A DNA stretch of 51,758 nt, from assembly GCA_036384915.1 (NCBI GenBank), contig DASVLJ010000022.1, forward strand, positions 1 through 51,758, given 5' to 3'. This DNA is from PKWO01 sp036384915 (GTDB lineage: Bacteria; Pseudomonadota; Gammaproteobacteria; Burkholderiales; Burkholderiaceae_D). Shown piece after piece: positions 1 through 9,501 of this stretch (within the stretch, counting starts at the first letter, position 1; every line of letters begins with the position of its first letter). The translations under genes and the position numbers were made by a program. Below the pieces are notes generated by a model, which was not told where the DNA came from, did no database searches, and saw nothing but the letters and a program-made list of their open reading frames with translations.

Positions 1-3000
1 AAAGCTTCGTCAACGCCATCTTCGAAAACCTGTTCAACCGCCCCGCAGCCGTGGCCGGCCTGACTTTCTGGGTCAACGCCATCAATTCCGGCGCAGTGTC
101 GAAGGGCGATGCCGCCCTGGCCATCCTGGCCGGCGCTGAAAACAACTCCACGACCCAAGGCAAGGCAGACTGGACCCTGATCGGCAACAAGATCGGTGTC
201 GCCAGCAACTTCACGACCGCCCTGGGCTCTTCCTCGAACCAGATCGTCGCCTACGCCGGCGCCACGGCAGCGCAAGATGCGCGCCTGATGCTGTCCAGCG
301 TCACCGGCAGCACGGTTCCGGCCACGTTCAACGTGCAAACCACGATCAACAACATCGTCGCTGGCAATAACCAGAACACCTACAACCTGACCACCGGCGT
401 CGACACGTTCACCGGCGGCACGGGCAACAACGTCTTCAACGCCATCCTGGACAACACCGCCGGCCTCACGGCAGGCGGCCAGGCCGCGACGCTGCAATCG
501 TTCGACTCGATCACCGGCGGCACGTTGAACAACACGCTCAACATCACCGACTTCGGTGTTGGCAGCACGATGACGATCCCGACCGGCGCCGCCATCTCGG
601 GCATCACGACGCTGAATGTCAATTCGCTTGAAGCGCCCAGCCTCAATGTGAGCGGCTGGAGCACCTTGGCTGCGGTGAACATCAACAGCTCGACCGGCAA
701 CGATGTGCTCACCGTCGGCAACAACGTCGCTGTTGCCGTCACCAACACCGGCACCATTACCGTCACGGGCGGTTCCACGTTGAACCTGACGGAAAAAGCC
801 GCTGGCGCTGTCAATGTCGTGGCAGGCGTCGGCGCCACCTCCGTTTCCGTCACTGGCGGTTCGGGTGGTTATGCCAAGGATGCCAATTACGTCGCTGGCA
901 CGGGCACGCATACGTTGAGCTCGGTCTCGTTGACCGGCGTCGGCGGCAATTTCGATGTCTACAGCGATGCGCTGACCTCGCTGACGATCAACACGCAATC
1001 CGGTAACACCGATACGGTTCACGCCGCCGTCGGCACGCGTACCCTGGGCTTGACTCTGAACGGCGACTCGGGCGTGACTGTGGCCGATGCCAACGCCACT
1101 ACGCTGGCCGTGACGACCACGGGCGCCGCTTCGACCAGCATTACGCTGCAAGACGGGGCAGCCACGTCCGTTACCTTCACCGACGCACAAGACCTGTCGC
1201 TGACGGCATTGACAGCAGGCAGCGCCAAGGCCGTGACGATCTCCGGCGCAGGTGCCTTTACTGCCGCTGGTACCGCTTTGACCGGCTTGGCAGCCGGCGC
1301 CGCAATCGATGCCAGCGGTTCGACGGGCGTTGTTACCATCTCCATGGCCAGCGCAAGCAGCAAGGGTGACGTCACCCAGTCGTTCACCGGCGGCACGGGC
1401 CAGGACATCGTCACGGTTGGCGCCGGTCAAACGGGCACGGTCACGGGCGGTTCGGCCACCAACAACGAAATCATCCTCGATAACGCTCCGGGCGCAACGG
1501 AAGCCGCTCTGGCCGCCTACAGCCACTTCTCGATCCTGGGCGTCGCCGGTTCGACCTCGGGCACGTTCGACATGAGCAAGCTGAGCAACGGCTCGAGCTA
1601 CACCAGCTTCGACGTCCAGCAATCGAGCGGCAACGTCACTTTCACCAACGTCGCCACCGGCTCGACGATCTCGCTCGAAGGCGGCAACAGCAACGTCGTC
1701 ACGCTGCAAACGGCGGACAAGACCGGTGCCACCGACAGCACCACGGTAACCCTGGGCACGACCTCGACCATCGGCAACTCCTACACCCAGGTCACGCTGG
1801 AAGACTCGATCTTCGTCGGTACCGGTACCGTCAACCTGGTGTCGAACGTCAAGGCTGCCGCTTCGGCCAACACCCTGACCTCGCTGTACGACAACAACTG
1901 GGTCACCTTGAACGTCAGTGGCACGGGCGGCCTCAATATCGGCACCAGCAAAGTCAGTTCGAGCAGCTTGACCATCAACAACACCGAAGTGGCGCATGGC
2001 CCGGAAGCGTTGGTCATCACCAACCTGAACGCTGCCAACCTGACCTCGCTCACGTTCAACGGCAGCGAAGGCGCCCTCATCAGCAACCTGAACAGCGCCG
2101 CAACCAGCCTGACCCTGGTTGACAACAACACGTCGACTTTTGAAATTGGCGCTCTGGGCGACACCGCGCTGACCAGCGCCACGTTCACCAATAGCGTCAA
2201 CTCCTCGAGCGCCGCGTTTGTCATCGACGGCACGCCGACCGAAGCCGGCCTGGCTACCTTGAACCTGAATGGCAATGTCGCGTTCTCCGTGACCGGCGTC
2301 GCCGTCACCAGCGGCATCACCGTTGCCGGCGGCACCGACAACGCCACAGTGACCTTCGACTCGAGCGCCAGCGGCGCCACTGTTTCGGGCAAGACCGACA
2401 GCATCACCCTGGGCAATGGCGATCACGACATCGTCCATCTGGGCGCAGGCGTGGCCGGCTCGACGCAAACCGTCGTGCTGGGCAACGGCGTGGGCGACAC
2501 CATCACCTCGACCAGCTTGGGCACGGTCAACGCCACGGTAGGCAGCGCCACTTCCGGCACCGATAGCATCACTGCCAACACCGCCTCGACCTTCCACGTC
2601 ACCGCAGGCAACGGCACCAACGTCATCAGCGACACGGCAGCCGCCGCCGCCACCAGCATCACCGTGGGCACGGGCGCCAACAGCATCACTGTCGGCAACA
2701 CCGCCTCGGGCACCATCGCCCTGGGCACCCATGCCGCCACCGTAGCCGACAGCATCACCCTGGGCTATTCCAACTCCGTGACCACCTCGGTTGCGGGCAT
2801 GGAAAAGATCAGCGGCCTGAACAACGTCGGTGCCGACACCCTGGTGTTCTCGGGCGATGCCGCACCCATCACGGCCATCACGGAGATCACCGCGGCGCAG
2901 GTGAACGGGCTGGGCGGCGACACGACCCTGCTGTCGGACTGGATCGCCACGGCGGCAGGCAAGGGCGGCGCAGTCACGGCCAACACCGTGGCATGGTTCT

Positions 3001-3152
3001 CGTACCAAGGCAACACCTACCTGGTGAACCTGACGGCAGCCGATGCCGGCCACCTGTCGGCCAACGACACGGTGGTGGAATTGACTGGTACGTACACCTT
3101 CGCCCACACCACCTTCACGGGTGGCAACGGCCATGTGAATCTGTTGGGCTAA
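1..3152 (+). CDS. Large DUF4214 surface/S-layer-like protein, type I secretion substrate (5' partial)
   Basis: The reading frame is open from base 3, so the start lies upstream and the GTG at 51 is internal. The first visible residues (FVNAIFENLFNRP, then AGLTFWVNAINSG) match a DUF4214 repeat, a module common in type I-secreted surface proteins. The other roughly 1,000 residues are rich in Thr, Ser, Gly, Asn and Ala, almost free of Cys, and look like beta-strand repeats. Near residues 780-920 there are degenerate RTX-like stretches (GNGDHDIVHLGAG, VGTGANSITVG) without canonical GGxGxD blocks. The C-terminus (WFSYQGNTYLVN, ending GGNGHVNLLG) resembles the uncleaved tail of S-layer or bluetail-type substrates. 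A type I exporter lies 4.6 kb downstream. Inference: an S-layer or adhesin protein exported by that system. The abundant Ser/Thr and about a dozen Tyr could accept the modifications suggested by neighbouring genes. Confidence 0.85.
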   Translation, partial: SFVNAIFENLFNRPAAVAGLTFWVNAINSGAVSKGDAALAILAGAENNSTTQGKADWTLIGNKIGVASNFTTALGSSSNQIVAYAGATAAQDARLMLSSVTGSTVPATFNVQTTINNIVAGNNQNTYNLTTGVDTFTGGTGNNVFNAILDNTAGLTAGGQAATLQSFDSITGGTLNNTLNITDFGVGSTMTIPTGAAISGITTLNVNSLEAPSLNVSGWSTLAAVNINSSTGNDVLTVGNNVAVAVTNTGTITVTGGSTLNLTEKAAGAVNVVAGVGATSVSVTGGSGGYAKDANYVAGTGTHTLSSVSLTGVGGNFDVYSDALTSLTINTQSGNTDTVHAAVGTRTLGLTLNGDSGVTVADANATTLAVTTTGAASTSITLQDGAATSVTFTDAQDLSLTALTAGSAKAVTISGAGAFTAAGTALTGLAAGAAIDASGSTGVVTISMASASSKGDVTQSFTGGTGQDIVTVGAGQTGTVTGGSATNNEIILDNAPGATEAALAAYSHFSILGVAGSTSGTFDMSKLSNGSSYTSFDVQQSSGNVTFTNVATGSTISLEGGNSNVVTLQTADKTGATDSTTVTLGTTSTIGNSYTQVTLEDSIFVGTGTVNLVSNVKAAASANTLTSLYDNNWVTLNVSGTGGLNIGTSKVSSSSLTINNTEVAHGPEALVITNLNAANLTSLTFNGSEGALISNLNSAATSLTLVDNNTSTFEIGALGDTALTSATFTNSVNSSSAAFVIDGTPTEAGLATLNLNGNVAFSVTGVAVTSGITVAGGTDNATVTFDSSASGATVSGKTDSITLGNGDHDIVHLGAGVAGSTQTVVLGNGVGDTITSTSLGTVNATVGSATSGTDSITANTASTFHVTAGNGTNVISDTAAAAATSITVGTGANSITVGNTASGTIALGTHAATVADSITLGYSNSVTTSVAGMEKISGLNNVGADTLVFSGDAAPITAITEITAAQVNGLGGDTTLLSDWIATAAGKGGAVTANTVAWFSYQGNTYLVNLTAADAGHLSANDTVVELTGTYTFAHTTFTGGNGHVNLLG

Positions 3153-3162
3153 AACCGCATAA

Positions 3163-3186
3163 GGGCCGGGGTAATTTTCCCGGCCC
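3163..3186 (+). terminator. GC-rich hairpin after the surface-protein gene
   Basis: GGGCCGGG and CCCGGCCC form a perfect 8-bp stem around an 8-nt loop, 11 bases after the stop codon. No T-run follows. It may instead protect the 3' end of a highly expressed mRNA or act with the two hairpins downstream. Confidence 0.45.
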
Positions 3187-3220
3187 GTTGCCGGCAATAG
3201 CAAAAGCGGATTTATCCGTC

Positions 3221-3256
3221 ATGCCGTTCAGTCCAGGCTGAACGGCATTTTTATTT
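3221..3256 (+). terminator. Rho-independent terminator
   Basis: ATGCCGTTCAG and CTGAACGGCAT form an 11-bp perfect stem with a 6-nt loop, followed at once by TTTTATTT. This is a textbook intrinsic terminator and probably the main one for the surface-protein gene. Confidence 0.85.
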
Positions 3257-3296
3257 GCGGGGTAGCGGAGCAATCAATGCTGCTTTCCCGCAACAG

Positions 3297-3327
3297 GAAC
3301 GCCGGACTTGCCCGGCGTTCTTTCTTT
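3297..3327 (+). terminator. Second rho-independent terminator
   Basis: GAACGCCGG and CCGGCGTTC form a 9-bp stem with a 6-nt loop, followed by TTTCTTT. It lies just before the promoter of the next gene and insulates that gene from surface-protein transcription. Confidence 0.7.
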
Positions 3328-3342
3328 CGTGCCAGGCAAAGC

Positions 3343-3371
3343 CTGACCGGCAAGTGTCAAGTTGTTATACT
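3343..3371 (+). promoter_or_regulatory. Predicted sigma70 promoter of the sulfotransferase operon
   Basis: CTGACC (3343-3348) and TATACT (3366-3371) are spaced by 17 bases, right after two intrinsic terminators. The expected transcription start is about 3378. That lies downstream of the TTG at 3362 and supports translation from the TTG at 3407. Confidence 0.5.
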
Positions 3372-3406
3372 TGTCCACTTTATTGCTGTCACCACGGGCG
3401 CATACC

Positions 3407-5230
3407 TTGGCTGAAGCCATTCAACACGAAACACATGCACAGCTGCTCCAGGCACTCGCCTTGCATCAAGCCGGCAACCTGGAAGCCGCCAAGGCGGCGT
3501 ATTTGCAGATCCTGGCGCGCGAGCCGCGCAATGCCGACGCCCACCATCTTCTCGGTTGTGCCTTGCGCGCGGAGCGCAAATTCAATGAGGCGATCGAATG
3601 CATAGGCACGGCGATCTCGATCAATCCGCTCGCCCCCTCGTTTTACAACAATCTCGGCACTTGCTACAGCGCCAAGGTCGAACGCGTGGCGGCCGAACTG
3701 TGCTTTCGCAAGGCGCTCGATTTCGACCCGAATTACGCGGATGCCTGGAGCAATCTCGGCTTGATGCATATCGGCGCGCTGCGTTTCCAGGAAGCGCGCC
3801 TGGCGCTGGAACAGGGCAGGGAAGCCGCTCCCGGCCACGAAGGCATCCAGTGTAATCTGGCGCACGTGTACCATGAATTGGGTTTGCAGCACGAAGCCTT
3901 GACGGCGTTCGAGCTTGCGGTGAAACAGTTCCCGGCCAGCGGTGTGGCCTTGATCGGCCTGGCCGGTTGCCTGAACAAGGCGGGGCGCAACGAAGAAGCG
4001 CTGGCGGCGGTGGAAAAGCTGCTGACACTCGGGCCGAGGCACGAAGCCGAAGCCTGGCAATTGAAGGGGCGCATTCTCGAGGTGTTGGGCCGGCTCGATG
4101 AAGCTTGCGCTGCGTTCGACCGCGCCATTGCCGCGATGCCCGACGAAGTCGGCTTGATGCATGCGCGCGCCTCCATCAAGAAGGTCGAGGCGAACGAGCC
4201 TTTTTTCGCCCACCTGACCCAATTTGAAAAGCGCGCCGCCGAAGTGCGCGGCACCAAGCGCATCCAATTGCATTTCGCCTTGGGCAAGGCTTACCGCGAC
4301 ATCGGCAATGTCGCCGCCTCGGCCGGCAATTATGCGCAGGGTGCCTCAATGCAATTGCTGACATCGAATTACGACGAACGCGAAGACGTTGCGCTGTTCA
4401 AGTTGATGCATGAGCGGTTCAACGAACCGCTGATCGAGCGTTTGAAAGGGCAGGGGCATGAATCGAGCCAGCCTATTTTCGTGCTCGGCATGCCGCGTTC
4501 CGGCACTACCCTGGTCGAACAAATTCTGGCCAGCCACCCGCAAGTTTGCGCCGCCGGCGAATTGCCCTTCGTGAGCGAAGTGCTCGACGGCTTCGGCTTT
4601 CCCGGCGGCTGGCGCCTGGGCAACGGCACGGGCGGCCGCATGCCGGCGGGAATTTCGCTGTGCGACCGGGCGCAAGCCTATCTGCAGCGTGTGTATGCGA
4701 ATTCTTCGGCCGAGGGGCGGCCGCATTTTACGGACAAGCTTCCGGAGAATTACTACAATCTCGGCTTCATTGCTGCGATGTTCCCGAATGCGCGCATCAT
4801 TCATTGCCGGCGCGACCCTGTCGATACCTCGCTCTCATGCTACCAGACCTTGTTTGCGTCCAAGCATTACTGGAGCTACGATTTGGCCTTCACAGGCCGC
4901 ACATACCGACGCTATTGGCAGTTGATGCAGCACTGGCGCGACGTACTGCCGGGCCGCTTCATCGAAATGCGCTACGAGCAGGTGGTCGAGGACATCGAAC
5001 AGCAAGCCAGAAGGCTGCTGGACTGGTGCGGCCTGCCTTGGGACGACAGGGTCCTGCGTTTCTATGAAACCGAGCGCCCGGTGCAGACGGCCAGCGTCAC
5101 CCAGGTGCGCCAGCCGATTTATTCCTCTTCCGTCGGCAAGTGGAAAAAATGGGAGCCGTATATCCAGCCTCTGCTGGGGGAAATCGGCGATATCGAAAAA
5201 GCTTATTGGGACGAATTGGGCAATCCATGA
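3407..5230 (+). CDS. TPR-repeat sulfotransferase
   Basis: A protein of about 607 residues that fuses a tetratricopeptide domain (roughly residues 8-330) to a PAPS-dependent sulfotransferase domain (roughly 355-600). The 5'-phosphosulfate-binding loop is GMPRSGTT at residues 361-368. The 3'-phosphate-binding segment is RDPVDTSLS at 469-477, and the C-terminal SSSVGKWKKW fits the family's PAPS-binding basic region. Related TPR-sulfotransferases are proposed to sulfate proteins or glycans, with the TPR superhelix holding the substrate; the acceptor here is unknown. No ATG precedes the first TPR. TTG 3407 is chosen because the predicted promoter would start mRNA at about 3378; TTG 3362 is the alternative. 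The gene overlaps the next one, cysC, by ATGA, so PAPS supply and use are translationally coupled. No signal peptide is visible, so modification would occur in the cytoplasm before export. Confidence 0.85.
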   Translation: MAEAIQHETHAQLLQALALHQAGNLEAAKAAYLQILAREPRNADAHHLLGCALRAERKFNEAIECIGTAISINPLAPSFYNNLGTCYSAKVERVAAELCFRKALDFDPNYADAWSNLGLMHIGALRFQEARLALEQGREAAPGHEGIQCNLAHVYHELGLQHEALTAFELAVKQFPASGVALIGLAGCLNKAGRNEEALAAVEKLLTLGPRHEAEAWQLKGRILEVLGRLDEACAAFDRAIAAMPDEVGLMHARASIKKVEANEPFFAHLTQFEKRAAEVRGTKRIQLHFALGKAYRDIGNVAASAGNYAQGASMQLLTSNYDEREDVALFKLMHERFNEPLIERLKGQGHESSQPIFVLGMPRSGTTLVEQILASHPQVCAAGELPFVSEVLDGFGFPGGWRLGNGTGGRMPAGISLCDRAQAYLQRVYANSSAEGRPHFTDKLPENYYNLGFIAAMFPNARIIHCRRDPVDTSLSCYQTLFASKHYWSYDLAFTGRTYRRYWQLMQHWRDVLPGRFIEMRYEQVVEDIEQQARRLLDWCGLPWDDRVLRFYETERPVQTASVTQVRQPIYSSSVGKWKKWEPYIQPLLGEIGDIEKAYWDELGNP

Positions 5231-5865
5231 GTATCGCCAGTTCCAATGTCGTCTGGCACGAAGCGAAAGTAAGGCGCGCGGACCGCGAAAGGCAGAATGG
5301 CCACAAGAGCGGCGTGCTGTGGTTTACCGGCCTCTCCGGTGCGGGAAAATCGACACTGGCGCATGCGGTGGAGGAACGCCTGCATGCACAAGGCGTGCGT
5401 ACCTACGTGCTCGACGGCGACAATGTGCGCCACGGGCTATGCGGCGACCTCGGTTTTTCCGAGGCGGACCGGAGCGAGAATATCCGCCGCATCGGCGAAG
5501 TGTCCAAGCTGTTCATCGATGCCGGCATAGTGGTGCTGACCGCCTTCATCTCGCCTTTCCGGGCCGACCGGGACCGGGTGCGCAGTTGGATGGCTCCCGG
5601 CGATTTTCTCGAAATCCATTGCCGCTGCTCGGTCGAGATTTGCGAACAGCGCGACGTCAAGGGACTGTACAAGAAGGCGCGCGCCGGCGGAGTGAAGAAT
5701 TTCACCGGCATTTCCTCGCCGTACGAGGAGCCTTTGGCGCCGGAACTAGCGGTCGATACGGGCACGCTCGAACTTGAGCGGTGCGTATCGATGGTGCTGG
5801 AATTATTGCGCGAGCGCGGCATGTTGCCGCAAAGCGGGGAAATGGGTAATCTTGCTGACCGCTGA
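5227..5865 (+). CDS. cysC: Adenylylsulfate (APS) kinase
   Basis: This 212-residue enzyme phosphorylates adenosine 5'-phosphosulfate with ATP to make PAPS, the universal sulfuryl donor. The Walker A loop GLSGAGKST is at residues 35-43. It is followed by the family motifs LDGDNVRHGL, the DLGFS segment, ENIRRIGEV, ISPFRADRD and RDVKGLYKKAR. Its length matches stand-alone CysC. ATG 5227 overlaps the stop of the sulfotransferase gene. No ATP sulfurylase or assimilatory sulfate genes are nearby, so this copy probably feeds the adjacent sulfotransferase rather than cysteine synthesis. APS must come from ATP sulfurylase encoded elsewhere. Confidence 0.93.
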   Translation: MSIASSNVVWHEAKVRRADRERQNGHKSGVLWFTGLSGAGKSTLAHAVEERLHAQGVRTYVLDGDNVRHGLCGDLGFSEADRSENIRRIGEVSKLFIDAGIVVLTAFISPFRADRDRVRSWMAPGDFLEIHCRCSVEICEQRDVKGLYKKARAGGVKNFTGISSPYEEPLAPELAVDTGTLELERCVSMVLELLRERGMLPQSGEMGNLADR

Positions 5866-5922
5866 GCGGACCCGGGGTGGCCTGGGGTGGCCCGGCCGGC
5901 ATTGAAGAAGAAGGGGTGTTAC

Positions 5923-7470
5923 ATGGATTGGACCGCAGGGTATGCATCGGGTGTCGAATACGTGGCGGGCTTTTACCGCGAGCAGAGTCCTGCCTACCTG
6001 AATTTTGTCTGCGTCATGAACGGTTACGAACCCGTACCGCTCGACCGGCCTTTCACCTACTTCGAACTCGGTTTCGGGCGCGGCTTGACCGTCAATGTGC
6101 TGGCAGCCGCCAATCCGCAAGGGCGGTTTTATGCAGCTGACTTCAATCCGGCCCATGTCTGCGGTGCGCAGCACCTGTGCGACGCGGCCAAGCTCGGCAA
6201 CCTGACCCTGCTGGAAAACAGCTTTGCCGAACTGGCGGCGGGCGAGGTGGCGGATTTGCCGCAATTCGATTTCATCACGCTGCATGGCATCTATACCTGG
6301 GTCAGCCGGGAGTCGCGCGCGCAGATTCGGCGGTTCATCGGGCGTTATCTCAAACCCGGCGGCATCGTCTACGTCAGCTACAACGCCATGCCGGGCTGGG
6401 CCGGGGCGCTGCCGATGCAAAGGCTGTTGCTTGAGCATTCCGCCCTGTATCCGGCAAGAGGCGACGCCCAGATCGAAAGCGCGCGCGGATTCCTCGATAA
6501 GCTGGTGGAGCTGAAATCCGGCTATTTCACGCGCAACCCCGGTATCGAGCCGCGCCTGCACGCTTTCAAGACCGGCAATCCGCAATACCTCGTTCATGAA
6601 TACATGAACGATCATTGGGAACCGCTATACCACGCCGATGTGGCGCGCGAGATGGGCGAGGATGCCAAGCTCGAATTCGTCGGCTCCGCCGAATTGCCCC
6701 TGGCTTTTCCCGCACTGTATCTCAATCAGGAAAAGCAGGATTTGCTCAAATCAATAAGTGATGCGACGGTGCGCGAAACGGTGAAGGATTACCTGCTCGA
6801 CACCGCTTTCCGCAAGGACGTCTACGTGCGCGGCGCGCGCCTGATGCGCCAGCGGCGCTATCTCGAAAGCGTGTTCCAGTTCGGCCTTGCGCTGACCGTC
6901 CCGCGCAGCCAGGCGACGCTCAAGATGAAATTGCCGTTCGGTGAGATCAATGCGCGTGAAGAAGCCTACCTGCCTGTGCTCGACGCTCTGGCGCAAAAGC
7001 CCTGCGGGATGGCCGAACTCGCCGCCTTGCCTGTCATGCAAGGCAAGCCTTTGCCGCAATTGGTCCAGATGGCTGCCCTGCTCACCGCCGGCGGCCAGGC
7101 AAACGTCTATCCCGTCCATCAGCCGGCGGAAGCTGCCGTTTCTTCCACCGCCATGAATCGCGTGCTGACGGCGCAATTGCAATACGGCGACGATTATCAG
7201 GTGCTGGTATCGCCGCGCCTGGGCAACGGCATCCAGGTGTCGACCGTCTTGACCCTGGCCTATCTGGCGCTCGCGACTTCCGGCACCGCACAAGATGCCC
7301 CATCCGTTGCCAACTTCGTCTGGCGCATCATGGCGCAGCAAGGCCGAAAGCTATTGCATGATGGGAAGCCGATTGAGGGCGATGCGCAAAATATTGCCGA
7401 ATTGACCAGGCAAATCGAGGGTGTGCTGACCGGAAACGTGCCGGTTTGGCGCCAACTTGGGATTTTGTAA
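5923..7470 (+). CDS. SAM-dependent methyltransferase with C-terminal regulatory domain
   Basis: A 515-residue protein. The N-terminal class I methyltransferase fold shows motif I at about residues 47-54 (YFELGFGRGL), the motif II acidic segment YAADFNP, and a motif IV-like region (FDFITLHGIYTWV). The middle and C-terminal parts resemble the methyltransferase regulatory domain that accompanies such enzymes in surface-polysaccharide or surface-protein loci. ATG 5923 is chosen over GTG 5887 because AAGGGG lies 7 bases upstream. The gene is 57 bases downstream of cysC on the same strand and probably in the same operon. The substrate cannot be read from sequence; a secreted protein or its glycan is the contextual guess. 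Confidence 0.8.
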   Translation: MDWTAGYASGVEYVAGFYREQSPAYLNFVCVMNGYEPVPLDRPFTYFELGFGRGLTVNVLAAANPQGRFYAADFNPAHVCGAQHLCDAAKLGNLTLLENSFAELAAGEVADLPQFDFITLHGIYTWVSRESRAQIRRFIGRYLKPGGIVYVSYNAMPGWAGALPMQRLLLEHSALYPARGDAQIESARGFLDKLVELKSGYFTRNPGIEPRLHAFKTGNPQYLVHEYMNDHWEPLYHADVAREMGEDAKLEFVGSAELPLAFPALYLNQEKQDLLKSISDATVRETVKDYLLDTAFRKDVYVRGARLMRQRRYLESVFQFGLALTVPRSQATLKMKLPFGEINAREEAYLPVLDALAQKPCGMAELAALPVMQGKPLPQLVQMAALLTAGGQANVYPVHQPAEAAVSSTAMNRVLTAQLQYGDDYQVLVSPRLGNGIQVSTVLTLAYLALATSGTAQDAPSVANFVWRIMAQQGRKLLHDGKPIEGDAQNIAELTRQIEGVLTGNVPVWRQLGIL

Positions 7471-7560
7471 GTATCGGTTGATCCGTCCCCACAAAAAGCA
7501 CGATCGACGCTGCAAAAATTCTTTGCAGTGATGGTTCCTTGTGCTAACATCACGCAAAAA

Positions 7561-7603
7561 TGTGATTTACGTCACATAAATTCGATGCCAGCTCGTGTTT
7601 AAT
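7561..7603 (+). promoter_or_regulatory. Class II CRP-type site and -10 box upstream of the type I secretion operon
   Basis: TGTGA-TTTACG-TCACA at 7561-7576 is a perfect match to the CRP consensus TGTGAN6TCACA, with A/T flanks. TTTAAT at 7598-7603 is a 5/6 match to the -10 hexamer. With +1 at 7610, the site is centred at exactly -41.5, the class II activator position, and the hexamer falls at -12 to -7. No good -35 hexamer is needed in that geometry. The 121-base leader then runs to the ABC transporter gene. The rest of the 260-base gap (7471-7730) shows only a small near-palindrome at 7511-7527. Confidence 0.65.
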
Positions 7604-7730
7604 GTGGCCTGCGATTGCACACAATCGTGCTAGCCGCACTTTCGAACCGACCCGAATTTACATTATTTCCCCTGTTTGCGGTGCCAGATTTCGTCGCCGC
7701 TTTTTACTTTTGCTTTCGTAATAGCGCGCC

Positions 7731-9491
7731 ATGAAGCTGAAATTCGAAATTCCCAAAAACGAGATCTGGCAAGCCGTCCAGGATTTCAAGAGTGAGCTGT
7801 TCACGGTGATGTTCTTCTCCGCGATCATCAATCTCTTGATGCTGGTGCCTTCGCTGTACATGCTGCAGGTATACGACCGCGTACTCGGCAGCCGCAATGA
7901 CATCACCCTCCTGATGCTGACCCTGATGATGCTGGGCGCCTATGCCTTCATGGCCGCGCTCGAATATGCACGCAGTTTCATCATGATCCGCCTCTCCGCG
8001 CGACTCGACATGAAGCTCAACAAGCGCGTCTACACGGCGGCGTTCGAGCGCGCCCTGAAGAGCGGCACCGGCGCCGCGGCGGGCCAGGCCCTGACCGACA
8101 TGACCAGCCTGCGCCAATTCGCCACCGGCAGCACGCTGTTCGCCTTTTTCGACCTGCCCTGGTTTCCGATCTATCTCGCCGTCATTTTCGCGTTCGAGGC
8201 TTCGCTGGGCTGGTTCTCGCTGATCGGCACCATCGTCCTGATCATTATTGCGGTTGCCAACGAATACGTCACGCGCAAGCCGCTGGCCGATGCCAACACC
8301 ATGGCCATCGCGTCGACCACGACGGCGACCAATAACATGCGCAACGCCGAAGTCATCGAATCGATGGGCATGCTGCCCAACCTGATGGCCCGCTGGTTCT
8401 CGCGCCACAGCGTCTTCCTGAAGTTGCAGGCCGACGCCAGCGAAAAAGCGGGAACGCTGCAAGCCATCACCAAGTTCGTGCAAGTGTCGCAGCAGTCTCT
8501 TGTGCTCGGTTTCGGCGCACTGCTGGCCGTGGACGGCAAGATTTCCGCCGGCATGATGATCGCCGCCTCCATCCTGGTCGGCCGCGCCTTGGCGCCGGTG
8601 CAATCCTTGATCGGCGTGTGGAAGAGCTGGAGCGGTGCGCGCAGCGCCTACACGCGTTTGGTGACGCTGCTGGAAGAAAATCCGCCGCGCCGCGTGCCAA
8701 TGTCGCTGCCCGAGCCGGAAGGCAATCTGACGCTGGAAGCCGTGAGCGCCGCCCCGCCCGGCAGCAAGCTGCCGGTCTTGAAGAACCTGAGCATTGCGAT
8801 CAAGGCCGGCGACGTGGTCGGGGTGATCGGCCCGTCCGGCGCCGGCAAATCGACGCTGGCGCGGCTCCTGGTCGGCGTCTGGCCGGCGCAAATGGGCAAG
8901 GTGAGGCTGGACTCGGCCGACATTTATCAATGGAACAAGGATGAGCTCGGGCCGCATGTCGGCTATCTGCCGCAGGATATCGAGCTGTTCGCCGGCACCA
9001 TCAGCGAAAACATCGCGCGATTCGGTGCGCTCGATCCGGACATGGTGCTGGCCGCTTCGAAAGCCGCCGGCGTGCACGATCTCATCCTTCATTTCCCGCA
9101 AGGCTACGATACGATATTGGCCGATGGCGGCGGCGGCTTGTCCGGCGGCCAGAAGCAGCGCATCGGCCTGGCGCGCGCGCTCTACGGCGATCCTTCGCTG
9201 ATTGTGCTCGACGAACCCAATTCCAACCTCGACGACGTCGGCGAAGCGGCACTGCTGGCTGTCTTGCAGGATTTGCGCCAGCGCGGCAAGACCGTGATCC
9301 TGATCACGCACCGCACCAGCGTCATCGGCGTCACGACCAAACTGCTGCTGTTGCGCGACGGCACGGCCCAGATGTTCGGCCCCACCGGCGACGTGTTGAA
9401 GGCATTGCAGCAACAGAACCAACAGGCGCAGCAAGCGCAACTAGCCGCCCAGGGCCAGGCTCAGCCTGCACCGGTGGCAGCCCAGGGGTAA
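7731..9491 (+). CDS. Type I secretion ABC transporter (PrtD/HlyB family)
   Basis: A 586-residue inner-membrane permease-ATPase. An N-terminal six-helix exporter domain (about residues 20-310) is followed by the nucleotide-binding domain, with Walker A GPSGAGKST (about 366-374), signature LSGGQKQRIGLARAL and Walker B LIVLDEPNSNLD. It lacks a C39 peptidase domain, as expected for PrtD/RsaD-type exporters of unprocessed substrates with C-terminal signals. The C-terminus has a Gln/Ala-rich tail of about 30 residues. It is first in a three-gene operon with the adaptor (10-base gap) and the outer-membrane channel. Inferred cargo is the large protein at the left edge of the window. Confidence 0.92.
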   Translation: MKLKFEIPKNEIWQAVQDFKSELFTVMFFSAIINLLMLVPSLYMLQVYDRVLGSRNDITLLMLTLMMLGAYAFMAALEYARSFIMIRLSARLDMKLNKRVYTAAFERALKSGTGAAAGQALTDMTSLRQFATGSTLFAFFDLPWFPIYLAVIFAFEASLGWFSLIGTIVLIIIAVANEYVTRKPLADANTMAIASTTTATNNMRNAEVIESMGMLPNLMARWFSRHSVFLKLQADASEKAGTLQAITKFVQVSQQSLVLGFGALLAVDGKISAGMMIAASILVGRALAPVQSLIGVWKSWSGARSAYTRLVTLLEENPPRRVPMSLPEPEGNLTLEAVSAAPPGSKLPVLKNLSIAIKAGDVVGVIGPSGAGKSTLARLLVGVWPAQMGKVRLDSADIYQWNKDELGPHVGYLPQDIELFAGTISENIARFGALDPDMVLAASKAAGVHDLILHFPQGYDTILADGGGGLSGGQKQRIGLARALYGDPSLIVLDEPNSNLDDVGEAALLAVLQDLRQRGKTVILITHRTSVIGVTTKLLLLRDGTAQMFGPTGDVLKALQQQNQQAQQAQLAAQGQAQPAPVAAQG

Positions 9492-9501
9492 ATGGCAGAT
9501 C

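Noticed and set aside
2400..2760. Canonical RTX calcium-binding repeats in the surface protein
   Set aside because: Only degenerate Gly/Asn-rich stretches are present, without repeated GGxGxDxUx nonapeptides. Calcium binding is not claimed.
7704..9440. Antisense open frame of 578 codons opposite the ABC transporter
   Set aside because: His/Gln/Arg-rich shadow translation without domain features; the plus-strand gene has all ABC motifs.
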